Shown here in pieces: positions 13,829 to 15,623 of a stretch of DNA of 15,623 nucleotides (the first letter of the stretch is position 1; the number at the start of each line of letters is the position of its first letter). Under the pieces are notes generated by a model that was not told where the DNA came from, made no database searches, and saw nothing but the letters and a program-made list of their open reading frames with translations. The DNA is from Clostridia bacterium. Its GTDB lineage: Bacteria > Bacillota_A > Clostridia > Oscillospirales > CAG-272. The stretch is from contig JAFSUU010000107.1 in NCBI GenBank assembly GCA_017445115.1, positions 1-15,623 of the forward strand. The letters run 5' to 3'. A program made the position numbers and the translations under genes.

Positions 13829-13857
13829 TGTCTTGTCGTTTCCTCTTTCTATCTCAT

Positions 13858-14046
13858 TTAATTGCAGGGAAAGCGTATAATGTTCCGGTTATATCCCGTG
13901 GTCACAAGGTATGCTTTTTCCGCATGAGCTTCCATAAGTCCGTTTATCACGAAGCCGCTCAACCCCTTGATCTGAAGATCAGGGTCGGTGATATCAAATA
14001 ACGCGCCTGAATCGCGCTCTATGATTAGAACCGAATACTCTGAAAC
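13858..14046 (-). pseudogene. Unidentified coding remnant without a start codon
   Basis: A 62-codon open frame ends at TAA 13858-13860 and reads EYSVLIIERDSGALFDITDP, then DLQIKGLSGFVINGLMEAHA, then EKAYLVTTGYNRNIIRFPCN. Composition is protein-like, but no ATG, GTG or TTG occurs in its first half. It overlaps the end of the acetolactate decarboxylase gene by 22 bases in the -1 frame. I do not recognise the family. It may be the tail of a gene whose front was deleted, or a C-terminal extension reached by a frameshift. Confidence 0.35.
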
Positions 14047-14723
14047 TCAGAGGCGTTCGGTAAATACAGTTCAAAGCCCTGCGCCGCGTCAAACTCCGCT
14101 TCTGCTGAATTGACGGATAAATCCAATATATGACCGCCCTTTGCCTTGTCATCTGATACAAAATGGAAATGCCATCCCGGAGCGTTCAGCCCGTTCATAT
14201 AATCGGGACAGCAGATGCCTACAAGCGTACCCGTGACGTTTTCGTAATCAAATTCTCTCTGGTCGGTCATAAGCGCTTTTTCAAGGCTCTTGTACGGCTT
14301 TTTCTGTTTTAATACGCTTCGCACTTTCATCGTCTCGAATGTTCCGTGAATTCGGACCGTATAAAACAGATTTTTCCCGTTTTCGCTGACGGATTTTGTC
14401 AGCCTGTCCTTTAAGCTGTTGATATCGTTTATCTGAGACAGCGCTGCTGAAAAATCCCTGTCAAAAAACGTTACAACGGCAAAAGGTGTGGTTTCGTTTT
14501 CATCTGCTTCACGCACGCTTCCGTCGCCGAGAGCCTGATATACCTTGCCGTCTAAAAGGATCAACTCGCCGTTGACACCGTCAAAGGTGCCGATACCGGT
14601 ATCGCCGTGCCGTTTTAGTTCACTTACACTTATTGTGCCGTCATAGAAGCCCTGCGTCAGCGATTGAAGCAACGCGACCTGAAAAACCTTATCCGCGTTT
14701 TCGGTGTTATTCTGTAGCTTCAT
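14025..14723 (-). CDS. budA: Alpha-acetolactate decarboxylase, C-terminally short
   Basis: Converts 2-acetolactate to acetoin with release of CO2, a cytosolic zinc enzyme of the butanediol pathway (BudA/AlsD). Residues 25-70 carry the family start GFYDGTISVSELKRHGDTGIG followed by TFDGVNGELILLDGKVYQ. The zinc ligands are His185, His187 (GWHFHF) and His198 (GGHIL), with the spacing 2 and 11 seen in characterised enzymes. ATG 14721-14723 was chosen because GAGGA (14738-14734) lies 10 bases upstream and the family begins here; the frame is open back to 14822. The product is only 232 residues and stops at LPNASEFQSIRF. Characterised enzymes run some 20-30 residues further and use a Glu in that tail at the active site, so activity is doubtful. 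It is the first gene of the minus-strand cluster and has the GTTCCA-N3-TGGAAC site upstream. Confidence 0.88.
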   Translation of the reverse strand: MKLQNNTENADKVFQVALLQSLTQGFYDGTISVSELKRHGDTGIGTFDGVNGELILLDGKVYQALGDGSVREADENETTPFAVVTFFDRDFSAALSQINDINSLKDRLTKSVSENGKNLFYTVRIHGTFETMKVRSVLKQKKPYKSLEKALMTDQREFDYENVTGTLVGICCPDYMNGLNAPGWHFHFVSDDKAKGGHILDLSVNSAEAEFDAAQGFELYLPNASEFQSIRF

Positions 14724-14765
14724 ATATGTATATTCCTCAATGTTTTTTCTTTTGCCGTTTACACC

Positions 14766-14771
14766 ATTATA
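14766..14771 (-). promoter_or_regulatory. -10 box of the acetolactate decarboxylase promoter
   Basis: TATAAT on the minus strand, 42 bases before the ATG. The expected -35 region (around 14794-14789) reads ATATAT, far from consensus, which suggests dependence on an activator. The palindrome at 14816-14830 is centred about 64 bases before the predicted start point. Confidence 0.5.
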
Positions 14772-14815
14772 AACAAATATTCTACATAATATATTTATTT
14801 TTTGTAAATTTTGAC

Positions 14816-14830
14816 GTTCCATTCTGGAAC
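14816..14830. promoter_or_regulatory. Operator GTTCCA-TTC-TGGAAC between the divergent genes
   Basis: Same arms and spacing as the site at 9931-9945. Read on the minus strand, GTTCCAGAATGGAACGTC followed by AAAATTT matches the MATE-upstream site in 22 of 25 positions, so the oriented flank is conserved as well. It also lies six bases before the -35 of the plus-strand promoter (14837), so it may act in both directions. Confidence 0.65.
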
Positions 14831-14836
14831 CCCCTC

Positions 14837-14865
14837 TTGTAGAAGATAATACGTAAAAATATAAT
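14837..14865 (+). promoter_or_regulatory. Divergent promoter toward the CstA remnant and STAS gene
   Basis: TTGTAG (14837-14842), a 17-base spacer and TATAAT (14860-14865); the start point is near 14872. Confidence 0.55.
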
Positions 14866-14897
14866 AAAATACATAGATACTACATCAATGCGAAAAA

Positions 14898-15140
14898 GTG
14901 TGGAGGCAGTATGATACGGCGTATCTTCTCAAAAAAGGAAAATACCGCTTCGGTTCTCTGCTCACGGCACTGCCCGCGACCTTTATGACGGCGGTGAGCA
15001 CGACCTATATCCTTATGGCAAAAGAGGGCTTCCAGCTCGATCAGACGGTCTCCTATATCATCGGAGCCGTCGCTGCGGCATCACTACTTATCGTTTATCT
15101 TGTGTTTCTGATGCGGAAAAACACAACAGCATGTAAATAA
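14898..15140 (+). pseudogene. Remnant of the C-terminus of carbon starvation protein CstA
   Basis: The frame encodes DTAYLLKKGKYRFGSLL, LPATFMTAVSTTYILMAKEG and a second hydrophobic segment, IIGAVAAASLLIVYLVFLMR. This is the last two-helix portion of CstA, a peptide/pyruvate transporter normally about 500-700 residues long. The rest is absent; an in-frame stop lies at 14874. GTG 14898 has no ribosome site. A good site, GGAGG (14902-14906), instead serves ATG 14911 in another frame, which reads MIRRIFSKKENTASVLCSRH and ends at TGA 14986-14988. A_AAA_AAG at 14931-14937 lies in the exact phase for a -1 shift from that frame into the CstA frame. Decay is the simplest explanation; a frameshifted two-helix protein cannot be excluded. 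Confidence 0.6.
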
Positions 15141-15177
15141 CAGACATATTATTAATAGGTTATAGGAGGAAAATTAA

Positions 15178-15477
15178 ATGCTGAACATCGAAAAAAAGAC
15201 CAACGGAACCGAATTGACTATCGCCCTGACCGGAAGGCTCGACACAACTACCGCGCCGGAGCTGGAATCTGTGCTCAAAGCGTCCGCTGACGGCGTGACG
15301 GCTCTTGTCTTCGACATGGAAGCGCTGGAGTACATATCTTCCGCCGGACTGCGAGTGTTGCTTTCCGCCCAGAAGCTCATGAACCGTCAGGGTGAAATGA
15401 AGGTTATCCACGCGAACGAGTCGGTCACTGAGATCTTTGAAGTAACCGGATTCTCTGATATTTTGAATATTGAATAA
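15178..15477 (+). CDS. STAS-domain protein, anti-sigma factor antagonist-like
   Basis: A 99-residue single STAS domain, like SpoIIAA/RsbV. Such proteins free a sigma factor by binding its anti-sigma kinase and are switched off by Ser phosphorylation. The sequence starts with the edge strands NIEKKTNGTELTIALTGRLD, typical of the family. The phosphorylation loop reads FDMEALEYISSAGLRVLLSA, with Ser in the usual D-x-x-x-x-x-x-S-S-A/S-G context. AGGAGG (15164-15169) with A-rich spacing precedes the ATG at 15178. No anti-sigma kinase, phosphatase or sigma factor gene is seen in the window. It follows the CstA remnant by 37 bases, probably on the same transcript. Confidence 0.88.
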   Translation: MLNIEKKTNGTELTIALTGRLDTTTAPELESVLKASADGVTALVFDMEALEYISSAGLRVLLSAQKLMNRQGEMKVIHANESVTEIFEVTGFSDILNIE

Positions 15478-15495
15478 TGAACGATGAGTGAGCCG

Positions 15496-15569
15496 CGATA
15501 AGGACAAAACGAAGCAAAACGTGTTTTTTGACGGTAAACACGGGTGTTGCGGAGTAAAAAACCTTATCG
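15496..15569 (+). repeat. Nested inverted repeats in the leader of the last gene
   Basis: CGATAAGG (15496-15503) pairs with CCTTATCG (15562-15569), and inside it CGTGTTT (15520-15526) pairs with AAACACG (15536-15542). The outer helix ends beside the GGAGG ribosome site of the next gene, so folding could affect access to it. Confidence 0.4.
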
Positions 15570-15582
15570 GAGGATTACTCAA

Positions 15583-15623
15583 ATGAAAAAGTATATTACA
15601 GACGAAAAGACCGGGCTGAAATA
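15583..15623 (+). CDS. Start of a probable TnpV-like transposon protein (partial)
   Basis: ATG 15583-15585 follows GGAGGA (15569-15574) by 8 bases. The visible residues are MKKYITDEKTGLK, then the window ends. This start resembles that of TnpV, a small protein carried by clostridial integrative elements, but 13 residues are too few for a firm call. Confidence 0.4.
   Translation, partial: MKKYITDEKTGLK

Noticed and set aside
14724..14822. 33-residue N-terminal extension of acetolactate decarboxylase
   Set aside because: It would cover the promoter -10 box and has no ribosome site; the family starts near ATG 14723, which has GAGGA at good spacing.

Overview
The window looks like chromosomal DNA from an anaerobic low-to-mid-GC Firmicute, most likely a gut Clostridia member of the Oscillospirales/Ruminococcaceae type. 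The grounds are strong AGGAGG-type ribosome binding sites, near-consensus sigma-A promoters, an elongation factor P next to a CD1247-like acidic zinc-ribbon protein, a Re-citrate synthase in place of ordinary citrate synthase, and a probable TnpV-like gene at the right edge. The genus cannot be named from sequence alone.

Layout. 1-150: tail of a zinc-ribbon protein and its terminator. 229-3646: efp from a TTGAAA-17-TATAAT promoter, an acidic zinc-ribbon protein, a large secreted CBM9-like surface protein, and a terminator. 3683-8967: a tight four-gene operon (Re-citrate synthase, GntR/FCD regulator, aconitase, NADP isocitrate dehydrogenase) that makes 2-oxoglutarate and NADPH from acetyl-CoA and oxaloacetate. 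Its promoter is a perfect TTGACA-17-TATAAT, and a TGTATACA palindrome of the kind used by GntR regulators sits on the start point. 9007-9906: a noncoding region of about 900 bp with tRNA-Trp, a degenerate tRNA-Trp-like copy, three copies of a structured repeat, scattered copies of the tRNA-Trp 3' end in alternating orientation, and an array of small hairpins. 9931-11435: a MATE transporter. 11600-14723 (minus strand): acetolactate decarboxylase, an unidentified coding remnant, a HAD hydrolase with an in-frame UGA at codon 15, and an FGGY sugar kinase. 14837-15623 (plus strand): a CstA C-terminal remnant, a STAS-domain protein and the start of a probable TnpV-like gene.

Most worth following: (i) the repeat family around tRNA-Trp, whose two aligned 101-nt copies differ by paired, compensatory substitutions in a stem; (ii) the HAD gene whose UGA lies just after DFDGT and is followed by a hairpin with a bulged U and a GG-containing loop, so it is either a selenocysteine candidate or a fresh nonsense mutation; (iii) a shared operator GTTCCA-N3-TGGAAC at nearly the same distance (about -63) upstream of the MATE and acetolactate decarboxylase genes, which predicts a common activator; (iv) the Re-citrate synthase operon with its embedded regulator and operator; (v) a CstA remnant preceded by a well-placed Shine-Dalgarno/ATG in another frame and an exact A_AAA_AAG slippery heptamer.
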